A DNA stretch of 64,000 nt from Actinocrispum wychmicini. GTDB lineage: Bacteria; Actinomycetota; Actinomycetes; Mycobacteriales; Pseudonocardiaceae. A program made the position numbers and the translations under genes. Of the stretch, positions 27,434 through 36,223 are shown one piece after another. Position 1 is the first letter of the stretch. Each line of letters starts with the position of its first letter. The stretch spans positions 186,001 through 250,000 of the forward strand of contig NZ_SLWS01000004.1 in NCBI RefSeq assembly GCF_004345645.1, written 5' to 3'. The notes below the pieces were generated by a model. It did not search any database and was not told the DNA's origin. It worked only from the letters and a program-made list of their open reading frames with translations.

Positions 27434-28210
27434 ATGCCGTCAGGGCTCTTGTCTCACCGCGCCATCGTCGATGCCGCCTGCCTGACCCCCTGGGGCGACG
27501 AGGCGTCCGGTCTGCCGGGGGCGGCTTCACAGGAGCTTCCTCCAATCGTGGGATTCGCGATTTCACGGTTCGGTCCGCTGGTGCACGCGGTGGCGACAGC
27601 CTGTCTGGGGCCCACGGGCGCTCCCGACAACCACGTCGGGCGGTACGGCGCTGGAACCGCGATCGTGCTCGCGACCATGTACGGTGACGCAGTTACGGTG
27701 GATACGGCGACCCAATGGGCGGTCGCGGGCAATCTCTCCAATCCACTGCTGTTCTTCCAGTCAGTCAGTACGTCCATCCTCAGTCATTTGACCCGGCGCT
27801 ACGGCATTCATGGACCGCTCACCTGCATTTCGGCCATTCATGACCCGGCCGGAGACGCGCTAAGGGTCGCCGACGCGCTACTGGACGACCTGGAACTGCA
27901 CCAGGTGCTCGTCATCGGGGTGGAGACCAAGCCGAACGAACGGGTGTGCCGGGTAAGCGAGTTGGCTGCGGCGGATGGCTGGGGGTCGCGCTTGCCCGCC
28001 GGAGACGCCGCGGCCGCCCTCCTGCTGCGTCGGATCGAGACCGACACGGGAGTAGCACGGCTCACGCTCTCGGAGACATCCCCCGGGTCGGCCTCCGGCG
28101 GTAGCGGCGAGCCAGTGCGGTCGCTCGGCTGGCTCAGCAACTTCATGGCGCTGTGCGCTGATGCGGGCACCAGGCGACATGAGACTTACACCTACAAGCT
28201 CTCCCTGTGA
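27434..28210 (+). CDS. KS-beta/chain-length-factor-like partner lacking the active Cys
   Basis: A 258-residue protein resembling the N-terminal ketosynthase domain (Ketoacyl-synt_2 type), with VSTSILSHLTRRYGIHGPL as its clearest segment. Aligned on GDAL/ADAL, the residue at the catalytic Cys position is His (AIHDPAGDAL). The C-terminal domain with both active His residues is missing, so it cannot condense alone. It probably forms a heterodimer with the preceding ketosynthase, as in aryl polyene and type II systems. The ATG follows AAAGGAG, 45 bp after the KS stop. Confidence 0.72.
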   Translation: MPSGLLSHRAIVDAACLTPWGDEASGLPGAASQELPPIVGFAISRFGPLVHAVATACLGPTGAPDNHVGRYGAGTAIVLATMYGDAVTVDTATQWAVAGNLSNPLLFFQSVSTSILSHLTRRYGIHGPLTCISAIHDPAGDALRVADALLDDLELHQVLVIGVETKPNERVCRVSELAAADGWGSRLPAGDAAAALLLRRIETDTGVARLTLSETSPGSASGGSGEPVRSLGWLSNFMALCADAGTRRHETYTYKLSL

Positions 28211-28240
28211 CCCGAGACCCACCCGACAAGGAAAACTCAG

Positions 28241-28495
28241 ATGATCACTCTTGAGAACGTCAAGGGCATAATGACTGAATGTCTGAGCACGAGGGACGGG
28301 CCCGTAACGATCGATCTTGACAGCCCTATCGAGATCGACTCCTTCACGCTGGTTTGGATCCTGCACCTGCTGGAAGAACGCCATAACATCGAGATCGCGC
28401 CCGAACAATCGGATTTCCCCTCGCTCATGTCGGTCCGGGACCTTCACGGATATCTGGCGGAGAATTTCCCCGATCGAGTGTCTCTGGAGGGCTGA
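28241..28495 (+). CDS. Acyl carrier protein
   Basis: An 84-residue ACP. The phosphopantetheine Ser34 is in EIDSFTLVWIL (DSF instead of the common DSL). Acidic helices flank it, with LLEERHNIEIAP after. The length is normal. It sits between the KS-beta-like gene and the AMP ligase. The ligase start overlaps its stop (TGATG), implying equimolar synthesis. It likely carries the starter activated by the ligase and the growing chain. No phosphopantetheinyl transferase is in the window. Confidence 0.83.
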   Translation: MITLENVKGIMTECLSTRDGPVTIDLDSPIEIDSFTLVWILHLLEERHNIEIAPEQSDFPSLMSVRDLHGYLAENFPDRVSLEG

Positions 28496-29895
28496 TGGCC
28501 GTCACCGGCTCACGATCCTGGTGGGGGGAAAGGCTTCTGGGACGACGACACGACGACGACTTGTGGGTTCTGGCCGACCCCGCCGTCACCTACGGGGAGT
28601 TACGGGAACAGGTCAGACTCCTCGCTGCGAGACTGGCCGCCGAGGGGATCGGCAGCGGTTCCTCGGTCGCCTTGTACGTGCCGCCCAGCCGCACTCTCCT
28701 ATACGCCATGCTCGCCGCGTGGACCCGCGGGGCCCAGGTCATGCTCATCGACGTTCGGTCAACGTCCTTTGAAGTCGACCGGTTGCTTCGGCTCTGCGAA
28801 CCCCAGTTCCTACTCTCCGCGCAGCCCTTGCCCCTCCTGACCAGATATCTCGTCAAGGACGCGCCGTTCACTGTGGTGCGTCGCGCGACAGGGCGTCCGG
28901 CCGCGCCAGATGTCTGCCTCATTCAGTCGAGTTCGGGTTCCACCGGAGAACCGAAGGTGATCGGTCGTGGTTCCGCCTCCTTGCTGGCGGAACTTGAACG
29001 ATATGCCGCACTGGAGGGTATGCCACGGGCCGGCGAGCGCGTCCTGCTGCTGAACTCCGTCACCCACACCATGGGCCTGGTCGGAGGAGTACTGCATGGT
29101 CTGAACTCCGGGGCACAGATGGTGTTTCCGTCCCGCATACGGGCCGAGACGATAGCGGAGACCGCACGGGCGACCGAATCGAGCGCGATCTTCGGCGTGC
29201 CGGTTCACTTTGATCTGCTCGCGCACTCCGCACTGGGTGCGGTCCCGTCGCTGCGCCTGGCGGTTTCCGCCGGCGAAATGCTGCCCCTCAGGGTCTGGAC
29301 CCAGTTTCGCCAACGTTACGGGCTGCCGATCAGCCCGGTGTATGGCACAACCGAGACGGGGATAATCGCCGCGGATCTGATCGGAGGCTCGGAGCCTCCC
29401 ATTCTGGGCAGGCCGACCGCCGGGATGGAGGTGGGTGTCGTAGCGGGAGAGCTCCGGGTCCGGATGGAATGCACGCCTTATCTCTGGTCAGACCGTGCCG
29501 ACCGGTTCCACGACGGATGGCTTCGGACGTTCGACCTATGCGACCAGGACTCGGAAAACGGACTTCTGACATATCGTGGTAGGGCCGACTCCGTAGTTGC
29601 GATCGGCGGACTGAAAGTCGATTTGACGGAAGTCGAGCAGACGCTACTTCTGCACCCCCACGTACGGGAAGCGGTGGTCGTGTTCGGTGACGTCATTGAA
29701 GCGTATGTTGGTGGCGATGCCACGCTCACAGCAGCCGACCTCACGAACTGGTGTCGGTCCCGTCTCTCCAACTTCAAGGTTCCCAAGTTCTTCCGGATTT
29801 CCGGAGGAGTGCCGCGCAACGCGAACGGAAAGGTGATCCGTAATCGGGAGGTCCTTCGACGGCAAGGAGAGACGGGTGCGCACACTCGTCATTGA
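28495..29895 (+). CDS. AMP-dependent acyl ligase (stand-alone adenylation enzyme)
   Basis: A 466-residue ANL-superfamily adenylating enzyme. The P-loop is SSSGSTGEPKV, the A5-like motif SPVYGTTETG, the hinge Asp region DGWLRTFDLCDQD, and the C-terminal PRNANGKVIRNRE with the catalytic Lys. It should activate a carboxylic acid as the acyl-AMP and load it on the adjacent ACP or CoA. The next gene makes aminodeoxychorismate, so p-aminobenzoate or a derivative is a reasonable substrate guess. It overlaps pabAB by 20 nt. Confidence 0.85.
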   Translation: MAVTGSRSWWGERLLGRRHDDDLWVLADPAVTYGELREQVRLLAARLAAEGIGSGSSVALYVPPSRTLLYAMLAAWTRGAQVMLIDVRSTSFEVDRLLRLCEPQFLLSAQPLPLLTRYLVKDAPFTVVRRATGRPAAPDVCLIQSSSGSTGEPKVIGRGSASLLAELERYAALEGMPRAGERVLLLNSVTHTMGLVGGVLHGLNSGAQMVFPSRIRAETIAETARATESSAIFGVPVHFDLLAHSALGAVPSLRLAVSAGEMLPLRVWTQFRQRYGLPISPVYGTTETGIIAADLIGGSEPPILGRPTAGMEVGVVAGELRVRMECTPYLWSDRADRFHDGWLRTFDLCDQDSENGLLTYRGRADSVVAIGGLKVDLTEVEQTLLLHPHVREAVVVFGDVIEAYVGGDATLTAADLTNWCRSRLSNFKVPKFFRISGGVPRNANGKVIRNREVLRRQGETGAHTRH

Positions 29896-32020
29896 CAACT
29901 ACGACTCCTTTACTTTCAATCTCGCCCATTACGTAGGCGGGATGAGCGGAGTCGCTCCGACCATCATTAAGAACAACGAGGCGGGCTGGAACCTGTCGGT
30001 GCTTGAAGACTTTGACAACGTTGTCATCTCTCCGGGCCCGGGAAGTCCGTCGGAGGCCAAGGACTTCGGCATCTGTGCGGATGTCATTCGCCAGGCACAG
30101 ATTCCCGTCCTGGGCGTGTGCCTTGGCCACCAAGGGATATGCCACGTCTACGGCGCCCAGGTCGTCCCGGCACCGGGGATCTTCCACGGCCGTGCTTCGC
30201 TGGTGACGCACGCCGGGGACGTCCTCTTCAGAGGCGTACCGTCCCCGTTCTCCGCGGCCCGTTACCACTCCCTGGCGGTGGCGGACTTGCCCGACGAACT
30301 GGAGGCCATTGCGTGGACGGAGGGCGAGGTGCTGATGGGAGTCCGGCACCGAAGCCGTCCGCTGTGGGGAGTGCAGTTCCATCCCGAGTCGATCGGCACC
30401 GTTCATGGGCCACGCATTCTGCGCAACTTCATGCGTCTCACCCATGAGACAAGCCCGCTGCATGGGACCAGAGTCCATTGGCACCGCCCTGATCGGCGGG
30501 TGGCAATGCGGAGGCTTCCGTTCGAGGTGCCGGCCGAGCGGGCGTTTGCCGCGCTGTACGCCGATGCCCGGCACGCCTTCTGGCTCGACAGCAGCCGTAC
30601 AGGCGAGCAGCGAGGGCGGTTCTCCTTCATGGGAGACGCCAGCGGTCCGCTGGCTCGGGTGGCCGAGGCCCAGGTGGACTGCCGGAGCGTTGTCGTCACC
30701 TCCAATGCGGGGCGAGAGGTCGTCGAAGGTCCGTTCCTCGACTGGCTCGATCACGACCTCCACGCCCACCGGGCCGAGGTACCCGATCTCCCGTTCGACT
30801 TTGCCCTGGGGTGGGTGGGATACCTGGGGTACGAGCTGAAGGTGGAATGCGGCGGGGAACTGGCGCACCACTCACGCCACCCTGACGCGGGAATGATCTT
30901 TGCCGATCGTGCCGTCGTGTTTGACCACGAACTGCGCGAGATATACCTCCTGGCCCTGGTGGACAACGGCGATACGGCTTCGGCGACGGAGTGGTTCGAT
31001 CGGACGCGGCGCAGCATGGAGGAACTGGCCGCGCCGGCGCCTGACGACGTTGAGGACAGGGACACGCCATCAGGATCGCCGGGCACGCTTGACGAAGGGA
31101 AGCTGCGGCACGACAAGGAGCACTACCTGGAGTTGATCAGCGCGTGCCACAAGGAGATCGACGCGGGCGAGTCCTACGAGATCTGTCTGACCAACATGCT
31201 GCACGGCACCGGCACATTCCGCCCCTGGGCTGCCTACCGGCTTCTGCGCCGCCGCAATCCCGTACCCTTCGGCGCCCTGCTCCGGTTCGGTCCACTGTCG
31301 GTGCTCAGTTCCTCGCCCGAGCGGTTCCTGCGCGTCGGCGCCGACGGAGCGGTGGAATCCAAGCCGATCAAGGGTACGCGGCCACGGTCGCAGTTCGCCC
31401 CCGAAGACGAGCGGCTGCGCATGGAACTCGCCAACGACCCCAAGGACCGCGCTGAGAACCTGATGATCGTGGATCTGGTACGTCACGACCTGAGTCAGTG
31501 CGCCGAGGCCAACTCCGTGCGGGTCGATCCACTCTTCGAGGTCGAAAGCTATGCGACGGTGCACCAGTTGGTCAGTACCGTGCACGCGCAACTGAGGCCG
31601 GACCGCAGCGCTGTGCAATGCGTCCGCGCGGCCTTCCCGCCCGGCTCCATGACAGGGGCGCCGAAGATCCGCACCATGCAGATCATAGACGGGCTCGAAG
31701 AGGGACCCCGGGGGATCTACTCCGGTGCCCTGGGCTACTTCTCGCTGACCGGAGCCGCCGACCTCAGCGTCGTGATCAGGACGATCATCATGACCGAGAA
31801 CGAGGTCTACTTCGGAACCGGAGGAGCCATCACCACGCTTTCCGACGCTGACGCCGAGTTCGAGGAGACCGCGGTGAAGGCGACACCCTTGCTCGACCTC
31901 TTCGGCATCGAATTTCCTACGAGCGAAGGCGGAGGAACGACCGATGATCCCGGAGTCGATAGAGAGAGTTCACGGCATCTGCGACAGGGATATCTCCATG
32001 ACAGAGAACATGATAGTTGA
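29876..32020 (+). CDS. pabAB: Fused aminodeoxychorismate synthase (PabA-PabB)
   Basis: A 714-residue fusion. Residues 1-195 are a class I glutamine amidotransferase (LVIDNYDSFTFNLAHYVG, nucleophile Cys in LGVCLGHQG, His-Glu in VQFHPESIG). The rest is the chorismate-binding subunit (FALGWVGYLGYELK, GSMTGAPKIRTM, GTGGAITTLSDADAE). The diagnostic stretch reads PIKGTRPRS; Lys here marks PabB, whereas anthranilate synthase has PIAGT. The product is thus 4-amino-4-deoxychorismate, the precursor of p-aminobenzoate or p-aminophenylalanine. The GTG start follows AAGGAGAG within the end of the ligase gene. Confidence 0.92.
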   Translation: MRTLVIDNYDSFTFNLAHYVGGMSGVAPTIIKNNEAGWNLSVLEDFDNVVISPGPGSPSEAKDFGICADVIRQAQIPVLGVCLGHQGICHVYGAQVVPAPGIFHGRASLVTHAGDVLFRGVPSPFSAARYHSLAVADLPDELEAIAWTEGEVLMGVRHRSRPLWGVQFHPESIGTVHGPRILRNFMRLTHETSPLHGTRVHWHRPDRRVAMRRLPFEVPAERAFAALYADARHAFWLDSSRTGEQRGRFSFMGDASGPLARVAEAQVDCRSVVVTSNAGREVVEGPFLDWLDHDLHAHRAEVPDLPFDFALGWVGYLGYELKVECGGELAHHSRHPDAGMIFADRAVVFDHELREIYLLALVDNGDTASATEWFDRTRRSMEELAAPAPDDVEDRDTPSGSPGTLDEGKLRHDKEHYLELISACHKEIDAGESYEICLTNMLHGTGTFRPWAAYRLLRRRNPVPFGALLRFGPLSVLSSSPERFLRVGADGAVESKPIKGTRPRSQFAPEDERLRMELANDPKDRAENLMIVDLVRHDLSQCAEANSVRVDPLFEVESYATVHQLVSTVHAQLRPDRSAVQCVRAAFPPGSMTGAPKIRTMQIIDGLEEGPRGIYSGALGYFSLTGAADLSVVIRTIIMTENEVYFGTGGAITTLSDADAEFEETAVKATPLLDLFGIEFPTSEGGGTTDDPGVDRESSRHLRQGYLHDREHDS

Positions 32021-32327
32021 AAACGGTATCGGGCCAATCGACAATATCAATGAGATTCACTCCAGGATGTCGGCCTTGAGTGCGCGGGAGTTCGAGGTTC
32101 TCCGCCTGGTCACCACTGGTATGACTAATTACAACATTGGCATGAAGCTGGGAATCTCCGCAAGAACGGCGAGAGAGCATATTGCGCGCATCATGCTCAA
32201 GCTCAGAGTGGGCTCCCGGGTCGAAATAGCCGTCATCGCCACTAAATGGGACTTGTTCAGGCTGGTGCGCAGGAGCCAGTCCAGCGATTCCGATCAACCG
32301 AGTCACCGGGGAGCGGGATGGCAGTAG
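31944..32327 (+). CDS. Small LuxR-type HTH regulator
   Basis: A 127-residue protein. Residues 43-100 form a LuxR/GerE helix-turn-helix: LSAREFEVLRLVTTGMTNYNIGMKLGIS, then ARTAREHIARIMLKL, seen here in two parts. There is no receiver, ligand-binding or ATPase domain, so it resembles stand-alone GerE-like regulators. The ATG at 31944 follows GGAGG by eight bases and overlaps pabAB by 77 nt; a second ATG at 31998 is possible. As last gene of the operon it probably autoregulates the pathway. Confidence 0.75.
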   Translation: MIPESIERVHGICDRDISMTENMIVENGIGPIDNINEIHSRMSALSAREFEVLRLVTTGMTNYNIGMKLGISARTAREHIARIMLKLRVGSRVEIAVIATKWDLFRLVRRSQSSDSDQPSHRGAGWQ

Positions 32328-32470
32328 ACCAGGTGCGAGACAGCCCAGATCTTTTGGTTTCGCTGCCTGACCTTGGTGTTCGCACCTTCCATCGGTCCGT
32401 TGCCGTAGGGGCGACGTCATCCCGGCCACGACGGTGGGAAGGTCCATCCACCGGCCGTGAACGAAGCCGC
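32325..32470 (-). mobile_element. ISL3-like transposase C-terminal remnant
   Basis: On the minus strand a short frame reads PYGNGPMEGANTKV, then a degenerate tail. This is the characteristic end of ISL3-family transposases (NGPxEGxNxKxK). Upstream sequence continues in shifted frames and no terminal repeats are recognisable. It lies just after the LuxR gene. Confidence 0.5.
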
Positions 32471-32896
32471 GCAGGGCAAGTAGGTCGTTGACGGCCGTCG
32501 TCCGGTTGCGGCGGTGAGCGGGTAGATTCTCTGGCCGGGTCATGAGCCAGGAGACCGGCGCGACGCCGGCCCAGGGCGGCCCGCTGTCGCGGCGCGTCAA
32601 CCTTCAGAACACGCCCGACAATCCACCGCGAGTCGTAATGCTACCGGAATATCCATCACCCAGACTCTCCTGCGGCAACCCCAGCCCTGGCAGTTCACAG
32701 GCTTGTCGTCGACTGGCTACGGGTACTGTCGCCGTCGCACGGGGCGACATGGCCTTCCACCCTGGCATCGCACGGTTGGGCCTTCTTCGGGCACGGTACC
32801 CCTGGGCGTTCGCTCTGGCTGCCCAGGCGAGGCGGTTGGCGGCTGCTCGTTCTCAGGATGATCGCTTGAACTCATCTGACGTTAAGGATTAGGTGC
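32471..32896. other. Intergenic remnant DNA (426 bp)
   Basis: No supportable gene is seen. A plus-strand frame (32542-32892) is open but has Arg/Pro/Ser-rich composition without family resemblance. It probably holds transposon debris and the promoter of the following condensation-domain gene. Confidence 0.4.
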
Positions 32897-34864
32897 GTGG
32901 ACCACACATCCTCTCAGGCAAGAGGCGAGAAAGCGCCCGACAATGTCCAGACAATCATGCCGATGACTCGTGCGCAACAGTTCCAGTGGTACATGGAGAA
33001 CTGGGTGATCGTGTATTCCTGGCAGACTCCAGCCAACCTAGACGTGGATGTAATCGAGGAGGCATTGAAACTTCTCGCAGTCAAGTTCGAGACACTCCGC
33101 ACAAAGTTCCAAGTGGTCGATGGATATCTCAGGCAGGTCGTGACCGAACCCCGCGTGGAGATCTCGGTCGGCCACTTGGTGAATGCTTCCAGCCCTCCGC
33201 TGGATGACCTCGTCCTTCAGTTCTATGAGTCATCGTGCGCTCAGGTCGGGGCCACTACGGTCCAGTTTCACCTCTACCAGCGGGCTGCTCGACCGGGTTG
33301 GCTTGTAATGCTGGCCGATCATGTGACGATGGACAGCGTCAGCGTCAAGGTAATCGCCAGGCAGGTCAACAAACTGTGCAAGTCCGCTGACTATGGCGTT
33401 CCATCTGAATCCGCTGACTGGCTCCAGCCAACAGATCTCGCGGAAGCGGAAAACGCATCGGTCGGCCGAACTGAGCGGAGCCGCGCTTACCGGTACCTCG
33501 AGAAGCACTTTCAGAACACTCCTGCCTGGATGTACCCGAACCCGTTGTCGCAGAGCCAAGGCCTCGGGCCGCGGTATTACGAGGCCAGACTTGCTCTTCC
33601 GGGCGGTGTCGAAGTTCTCCACCGGATAACAGAGTTGTACAGTATTCGACCTGCGGCCGCAGTCCTGGCGGCCTTTACGATGATGATATGCCATCACACA
33701 GGGTTCGAGCAGTGTGTGGTAGGCATAGAAGCGGCGAACCGTCACCTTATGCCATTGAGTCAAGTCGTCGGCGCCACGGCGCAACGTGTCCCGCTCCTCA
33801 TCACCAGCCCGATGTGCTCGAGCTATCTGGAGACGGCCAAGCACGTTCAGAGCCGCTCCATACTGGCGTACAGGTATAGTTGGTACGAGCCGTTGGATTT
33901 GCTCGAGATCAGGTCCAGAATGTCGTGGCAGCGCGGCATTGATCTGAATACTGACGTCACGTTCAACTTCTACCAGGTATCGCTGGACGACCGCCAAAGG
34001 GACACTGCAGATTTGTCGGAGCAGCCGGCGAAGTGCTCGTGGCAGAAAGCACCAGGCACAGATAGGCCTTACGAAGAGAGCTCCACGAGACTAAGCCTGG
34101 ACGTGCAGCATGGCTCACGCACTGTCCTCCTCAATCTGCTCGTCGACACCGTCGCTGTCGACTCCCGCGAGGTAGAAGGAATACTCTACGGGATTGAAGC
34201 TATTCTTCGTCGCGCATCCGATGGACTCGATAGTGGAGTGGATATACTCGCCGAGAAACTTCAATCATCTCGACGGAACGACTTATGGCAGAGTCTGGAT
34301 AACTGCTGGATAAGCGTCCCGCAGGTGACAGCGCTGGTGGAGAAGTGTTCGAGGTCTGCTGACATTGCGGTGTTCATACGAAACGACCGGAGACAACTGG
34401 GGATCTCCAGGTATCTGCACGCCTTTGTTGCGTCTGCTGACCCTGGTTTGACCCCTAGCATTGTTCGCCAACGTATCGTTGACGAGTTAAGTCTGCACCC
34501 AGCGGGGATGACACCACACTACTTCACACTAGTAGAACGCCCGCCAGCGGATCAGGCGAAACTGTCAGCTTGGTTGGCAGAGCGAGTGCTGGACGAGGGC
34601 ACTGGCCATCGCTCGTCGATGGTCAATCCGACTACGTCAGCTGAGCAGGCCGTGGCACGCGCACTTGTGGATACGCATGGGCCGCTGGAAATATCGATGG
34701 CCGACAGCTACCTTCGCGCGGGGGGAGACCTGGAAAAGTTCTATGGTTTCGCGGCCGCTCTTGCCGAGTACGGCTATACAGGTTTCACGTTCAAGGACGC
34801 GGCAGGAATTAGATCCCTGGCGAGCATCTCGGCCGCACTGACGGGCGGAGTCAAATGGTCGTAG
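32897..34864 (+). CDS. Degenerate NRPS protein: C domain, A-domain tail, PCP without serine
   Basis: A 655-residue protein. Residues 20-450 are a condensation domain: C1-like MTRAQQFQWYMENW, and C3 as LADHVTMDSVS instead of HHxxxDG, keeping the second His and the Asp. Residues 470-560 resemble only the small C-terminal subdomain of an adenylation domain (DIAVFIRNDRRQLGISRYLHA, ending PADQAKLSAWL); the roughly 400-residue core is absent. Residues 580-650 align with a PCP, but the GGDSL serine is Leu (RAGGDLEKFYGF). Codon use is less GC-biased than neighbours. It may be a decayed module or a repurposed C-domain acyltransferase. The GTG start follows AAGGATTAGG. Confidence 0.7.
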   Translation: MDHTSSQARGEKAPDNVQTIMPMTRAQQFQWYMENWVIVYSWQTPANLDVDVIEEALKLLAVKFETLRTKFQVVDGYLRQVVTEPRVEISVGHLVNASSPPLDDLVLQFYESSCAQVGATTVQFHLYQRAARPGWLVMLADHVTMDSVSVKVIARQVNKLCKSADYGVPSESADWLQPTDLAEAENASVGRTERSRAYRYLEKHFQNTPAWMYPNPLSQSQGLGPRYYEARLALPGGVEVLHRITELYSIRPAAAVLAAFTMMICHHTGFEQCVVGIEAANRHLMPLSQVVGATAQRVPLLITSPMCSSYLETAKHVQSRSILAYRYSWYEPLDLLEIRSRMSWQRGIDLNTDVTFNFYQVSLDDRQRDTADLSEQPAKCSWQKAPGTDRPYEESSTRLSLDVQHGSRTVLLNLLVDTVAVDSREVEGILYGIEAILRRASDGLDSGVDILAEKLQSSRRNDLWQSLDNCWISVPQVTALVEKCSRSADIAVFIRNDRRQLGISRYLHAFVASADPGLTPSIVRQRIVDELSLHPAGMTPHYFTLVERPPADQAKLSAWLAERVLDEGTGHRSSMVNPTTSAEQAVARALVDTHGPLEISMADSYLRAGGDLEKFYGFAAALAEYGYTGFTFKDAAGIRSLASISAALTGGVKWS

Positions 34865-34946
34865 CGACAGCCTGATATTTTGTCAGTATTTTTCGAGCGA
34901 TAGGCACGGTATATGAGTCGACGCGAACCGTTGCGATTCGAGGGAA

Positions 34947-34963
34947 CGGGAGATCATCTCCCG
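34947..34963. repeat. Palindrome after the degenerate NRPS gene
   Basis: Eight-base arms CGGGAGAT and ATCTCCCG flank a single base, 83 bp after the stop. It could act in an operator or be a weak terminator; no T-tract follows. Confidence 0.4.
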
Positions 34964-35043
34964 AGAGTTGAGTCGGAAATCGGATTGTTCACCTCGATCC
35001 CCTAGGGAAGATTCTCGATCGACATCACTCGACGATCGCTCGA

Positions 35044-35640
35044 AACAGATCAGTGAGACTCCGCGAGGATCACCCCGACGATCCGGAGACGCACGTGTCC
35101 CACGAGACGATCTATGACTGCCTGTACCTTCAGGCCCGGGGCGAGCTGCGCACCCCAGCTCACGCTGGCCCCGCGACAGGGACGCACCCGCCGGGTCGAC
35201 CGGTCACTAGTGACCGCGACCAGGGGCAGGATCGAGGACGTGGTCAACATCGGCGAGCGGCCGAAAGAAGCCGACGATCGCGCCGTCCCTGGCTTCTGGG
35301 AGGGCGACCTCATCATCGAGGGCAACAAACCCCAGATCGCCACCCTGGTCGAGCGCACCACCAGATTCGTCATAATGGTCAGGCGCGCGGACTTCGCGAT
35401 CCGAACCGGCAGCCCGTCTACTTCTGCGCCCCCCACTCGCCCTGGCAACGCGGCAGCAACGAGAACACCAACGGACTACTCCGCCAGTACTTCCCCAAGG
35501 GAACAGACCTCTCGTTGCACACTCAGGACGACCTTGATAAGGCAGCGGCACAGTTAAATGGCAGATCACGACAGACGTTGAACTCGCGGAAGCCAATCGA
35601 AGTTTTCAGCGACCTGATGGCAGATTCCATGTCGCTATGA
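35044..35640 (+). mobile_element. IS30-family transposase remnant with frameshifts
   Basis: Pieces of an IS30-type transposase occur in two frames. They are ETHVSHETIYDCLYLQARGEL at the left, RPKEADDRAVPGFWEGDLII in a second frame with the first catalytic Asp region, and CAPHSPWQRGSNENTNGLLR with the final Glu at the right. At least two frameshifts and an internal deletion before the last segment make it inactive. Terminal inverted repeats were not identified. The insertion separates the degenerate NRPS gene from the complete module. Confidence 0.75.
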
Positions 35641-36040
35641 TCACTTGATTCCGCCGAGAAACCGTCGGGCGGGGTCCCCGCGTCACACCCTTCCTCTACC
35701 AGGACAACCGGGCGAGGAGCAGTTGTTTCCGCGCCGGGCATGGCAGGCAGGCCAGAACGGCGGCACCGACCGCTGATGCCGCCACAAGCGTCTGGAGAAT
35801 TCTCCTGGTCACCGCCAGATCCACCCCCAAGTGCCTAGCCGATAAGGAAATTCCACGGTTGCGCCCTCGGGTCAGCTGCTCACCCCGACAATAACAGCAT
35901 GGTGGCTTGCCGTCACCTTCGCGATACCAGACGGAAAGCTCCAGTTGAACGTACAGTCGATCACCATGATCCTGGTTGACAGGATTCCGACGGTGGCTAT
36001 CGTGCTACTGGGGTGCCGCGTTCACAACGTGGCCGAGAGA
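35641..36040. other. Intergenic DNA (400 bp)
   Basis: No gene is recognised between the IS30 remnant and the MazG-like remnant. Frames are short and unconvincing. Confidence 0.4.
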
Positions 36041-36205
36041 AACACACGGATATCTGTTTCGCGCAGCGACTTGCCTGAGGTAACAAGGTATCGAAGGGCT
36101 ACAACACCACCGAGGTGCCATCGCTGAGATGACCGGCCTCGATCCGCAGCACAAGGTCAAGGTGAAGGTAGACAAGAACGCGGCACGTCCTGAGGGGTGT
36201 GGTCG
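36041..36205 (+). pseudogene. Decayed second copy of the MazG-like gene
   Basis: The stretch GCAGCGACTTGCCTG to ACACCACCGA (about 36061-36112) matches the 5' part of the MazG-like gene at 16981 (about 17009-17059). The stretch CATCGCTGAGATGACCGGCC to GCGGCACG matches its 3' part (about 17166-17236). The middle of roughly 100 bp is missing and a stop interrupts the frame. It lies directly upstream of the NRPS module, as MazG-like genes often do, so it shows that this block was duplicated or brought in from a related cluster. Confidence 0.65.
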
Positions 36206-36223
36206 TCGAGAAGGTGAACGGTG

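Noticed and set aside
29876..32020. Anthranilate synthase
   Set aside because: PIKGT with Lys instead of PIAGT indicates aminodeoxychorismate synthase.
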